A DNA stretch of 7,027 nucleotides. Source: Gemmatimonadota bacterium (lineage in GTDB: Bacteria > Gemmatimonadota > Gemmatimonadetes > Gemmatimonadales > GWC2-71-9). A program made the translations under genes and the position numbers. Of this stretch, positions 4,695 through 7,027 are shown one piece after another (the first letter of the stretch is position 1; each line of letters opens with the position of its first letter). The notes below the pieces were generated by a model. The model saw only the letters and a program-made list of their open reading frames with translations. It had not been told where the DNA came from and searched no databases. The stretch spans positions 1 through 7,027 of the forward strand of contig JAPULP010000256.1 in assembly GCA_027294815.1 (NCBI GenBank). Direction: 5' to 3'.

Positions 4695-7027
4695 ATGATA
4701 CGCTGGCGTGTCCACCAAAGAAGCCGCACTCTATCGATTGGCCTTGCCGCCGTTACACTGACGTTGGTCACACCGTCGCTTTTTGCTCAAGAGCGTTCCT
4801 ACGGCGATGTCGTCACCGCATCCGCCGAGACGGACCGCGGCCTGTTCGATGTGCATCGAATCGACGACCGCGTGCTCTTCGAGATTCCCGACTCGATATT
4901 CGGCCGCGACATGGCCGTCATGAGCCGCATTGCCAAGGCGCAGACGGGAATGGCTCGTGGCGGAGACCGCTTGTCACCCAACATGGTGGTGCGTTGGGAA
5001 CGGCGGGAAGGAAGTGTGTACTTGCGCGCTGTTTCCCACGAGAACACTGCGGACGAGGGATCATCGATTTACCTCGCCGTTGAGAATTCGAATTTTGCGC
5101 CAGTCCTCCAATCCTTCGCCATAGAAACCCGCGGCGACGGCACGACCGTCATCGACGTGACCGACCTCTACATGGACGACGTCCCGGCGTTCTCGCTCCC
5201 CGCCAACCGGCGCACACAGCTCGGCGTGCGACGTTACGATCGGGAGCGGAGCTGGCTGGAATGGGCCAAGAGCTTCCCCATCAACGTCGAAATCCGCGTG
5301 GTGCGCACGTACGAGGCAGATCAGCCTCCGTCCAATCCGCGCGGCGGGACGGTCTCCTTCGAGGTGAATCACTCAATGGTGTTGCTACCGGAGGAGCCCA
5401 TGATGCCGCGCCTGCAGGACGAACGCGTGGGCTTCATCTCCATCGCGCGCACGAACTACTCGAGGGACTTCCAGGGCGTCCGGCCTGATCGCTACGTCGT
5501 GCGCTACCGTCTAGAGCCCTCGGACCCCGCCGCCTTCGCGAGGGGCGAGTTGGTCGAGCCCATCAAACCCTGGGTGTGGTACATCGATCCGGCTACGCCA
5601 CCCGAGTGGGTTCCCTACATCGAGGCCGGTATCCTGGAGTGGAACGAAGGCTTCGAGGGAGCGGGATTCAAGAACGCCATCCAGGTCCGCATGGCGCCCA
5701 CCGAAGAAGAGGACCCCGAGTTCTCGTTGCTGGACGCCCGCTACTCGGTGCTCCGCTACGTCGCGTCGCCAACGCGCTCCGCCAACTCCGGCGGTGACGT
5801 CGTCGACCCGCGCTCCGGCGAAGTCATCCGAGCGCACACGAACTTCTATCACGGCGTTTCGGAAAGGATGCGCTGGCAATTACTGTCCCAGGTAGCGGCC
5901 GCGGCAGACGATCCCCGCTACAAGGACGACGAGCTTCCAGAGGAGTTGATGGGCGAGGCGATCCGCTACGTGGTGTCACACGAGACGGCCCACTCCGTCG
6001 GCCTGCCACACAACCAGCGCGCGAACTTTGTCTTCCCCGTCGACTCCATCAGGAACCCGGACTTCGTCCGGCGCATGGGACACTCGGCCTCGTCGGTGGG
6101 GCGGACGCGATTCAACTACGCTGTTCAGCCCGGCGACGGCGTGCCGCCCCAGCGGCGCATGGGACTGTGGGATGCATGGGCGGTCTACTGGGGCTATCGA
6201 CCCATTCCCGAGGCGTCGACGCCGCAAGAGGAGCTGGAGACCCTGAACCGCTGGATTGTAGAGCGTGCCGACAAACCGTGGTTCCGTTTCGCGTCAGCGC
6301 AGTTCGGCATGGACAGGGAGTGGGATCCCTACCGGATGACCGAGGGGATCAGCGACGACCCGGTCGAAGCGGCGATCCTCGGCATGAACAACCTCCGCAC
6401 CATGGTGGAGAATCTCATGGAGTGGGTATTGGACGAGGGCGAGGATTACTACGAACTGGAGACGAATTACCTCCAAGCCCTCACGCAATGGAATCGTTAC
6501 GCGGAGCACGCCGCTGCTGCGGTCGGCGGTTCGTGGACCCACCACAAGCGGTACGGGGAGGCGGGCCCGGTGTATCGGGCTATCGAGCCCGAGTATCAAA
6601 GGAAAGCGATGCGATTCATCGACGAGCACGTCCTGCAGACGCCGACGTGGGCGTTCGACATGGACATCCTCCGCCGGCTGGAGCACGCCGGCGCCGTGGA
6701 GCGCATCCGGGCGTATCAAGAATTGGCCGTGCAGCGCCTCCTCAACCACGCACGACTCGCCCGGCTCATCGAGCACGAGACCTTCCTGGGCAACGCCACG
6801 TACACCCCCACAGAAATGCTGGATGACACGCGGGAGATCGTGTGGCGAGAAGTCCGCGCCAATCGGCCGATCGACACGTCTCGCAGGAATCAACAACGGG
6901 CTTATCTGGAACAAGCTCACTTCCTACTACACGAGGCGACCTCTGACAGTTGGGAGCCGCCCGGGTCGGGGAACCTCCGTGTGGGGCGCAACGACGATCC
7001 GCCCCTGAACGCCGACCTGCACATCGC
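4695..7027 (+). CDS. Secreted zinc-dependent metalloprotease (DUF5118/DUF5117/DUF4953 type), partial (C-terminus beyond window)
   Basis: The plus-strand frame is open from ATG at 4695 to the window edge, giving 777 codons. A signal peptide (MIRWRVHQRSR, then a hydrophobic stretch at about 12-30) probably ends at SLFA-QE after residue 31. Residues about 35-90 fit DUF5118 and about 90-290 fit DUF5117. The DUF4953-like part begins near VWYIDPATPPEW (294-305) and includes DARYSV (347-352) and DPRSGEV (371-377). The metzincin zinc motif HETAHSVGLPH spans 429-439: His429, His433 and His439 as ligands and Glu430 as catalytic base. Downstream RMGHSASSVGRTRFNY (460-475) aligns without gaps to the family's Met-turn region, but Val468 stands where Met is expected, and the following Asp-Tyr are Gly-Arg. 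Relatives are usually about 800-900 residues, so only a short C-terminal part is missing. GGAG (4684-4687) seven bases upstream and the signal peptide support the start. Family assignment is strong; the substrate is unknown and activity is probable but not certain. Confidence 0.92.
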   Translation, partial: MIRWRVHQRSRTLSIGLAAVTLTLVTPSLFAQERSYGDVVTASAETDRGLFDVHRIDDRVLFEIPDSIFGRDMAVMSRIAKAQTGMARGGDRLSPNMVVRWERREGSVYLRAVSHENTADEGSSIYLAVENSNFAPVLQSFAIETRGDGTTVIDVTDLYMDDVPAFSLPANRRTQLGVRRYDRERSWLEWAKSFPINVEIRVVRTYEADQPPSNPRGGTVSFEVNHSMVLLPEEPMMPRLQDERVGFISIARTNYSRDFQGVRPDRYVVRYRLEPSDPAAFARGELVEPIKPWVWYIDPATPPEWVPYIEAGILEWNEGFEGAGFKNAIQVRMAPTEEEDPEFSLLDARYSVLRYVASPTRSANSGGDVVDPRSGEVIRAHTNFYHGVSERMRWQLLSQVAAAADDPRYKDDELPEELMGEAIRYVVSHETAHSVGLPHNQRANFVFPVDSIRNPDFVRRMGHSASSVGRTRFNYAVQPGDGVPPQRRMGLWDAWAVYWGYRPIPEASTPQEELETLNRWIVERADKPWFRFASAQFGMDREWDPYRMTEGISDDPVEAAILGMNNLRTMVENLMEWVLDEGEDYYELETNYLQALTQWNRYAEHAAAAVGGSWTHHKRYGEAGPVYRAIEPEYQRKAMRFIDEHVLQTPTWAFDMDILRRLEHAGAVERIRAYQELAVQRLLNHARLARLIEHETFLGNATYTPTEMLDDTREIVWREVRANRPIDTSRRNQQRAYLEQAHFLLHEATSDSWEPPGSGNLRVGRNDDPPLNADLHI

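Noticed and set aside
5511..6920. Minus-strand open frames opposite the metalloprotease
   Set aside because: They are antisense to a protein with an intact zinc motif and continuous family similarity, and show no domain of their own.

Overview
The window is GC-rich DNA carrying four protein-coding genes. The mix (a DUF5117/DUF4953-type secreted zinc metalloprotease, a secreted S9 peptidase, and a short PadR regulator coupled to a membrane protein) most resembles Gemmatimonadota or a related uncultured soil or marine lineage, with Acidobacteriota as the alternative. This is inferred from gene families; there is no rRNA or other taxonomic marker.

Layout. On the minus strand, reading right to left: a secreted S9 prolyl-oligopeptidase-like peptidase (4311 to 2005); a 155-base gap holding a clear promoter and a perfect 14-bp inverted repeat; a PadR-family repressor (1849 to 1472); and, overlapping its stop by one base, a DUF2723/TMEM260-like polytopic glycosyltransferase that runs off the left edge (1472 to beyond 1). 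On the plus strand, diverging from the S9 gene across a 383-base gap, is a secreted zinc-dependent metalloprotease (4695 to beyond 7027) whose C-terminus is cut by the right edge.

How the parts fit. The PadR gene has a sigma70-like promoter (TTGACC, 17 bp, TACTAT) whose -10 box lies inside one arm of the inverted repeat, the geometry expected for an autoregulated operon. PadR and the DUF2723 protein are probably translationally coupled. The DUF2723 protein starts with about 75 residues that look like the N-terminal segment of PadR-linked FtsX-type permeases, so a PadR-associated sensory or regulatory module may have been joined to a GT-C glycosyltransferase. The two peptidases are both exported and may share a role in degrading extracellular or periplasmic peptides, but nothing in the sequence links them to the PadR operon except a weak resemblance between promoter sequences.

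Most notable points: the prefix-DUF2723 fusion under PadR control, the operator/promoter overlap, and the apparent loss of the Met-turn methionine in the metalloprotease while its zinc ligands and catalytic glutamate remain.
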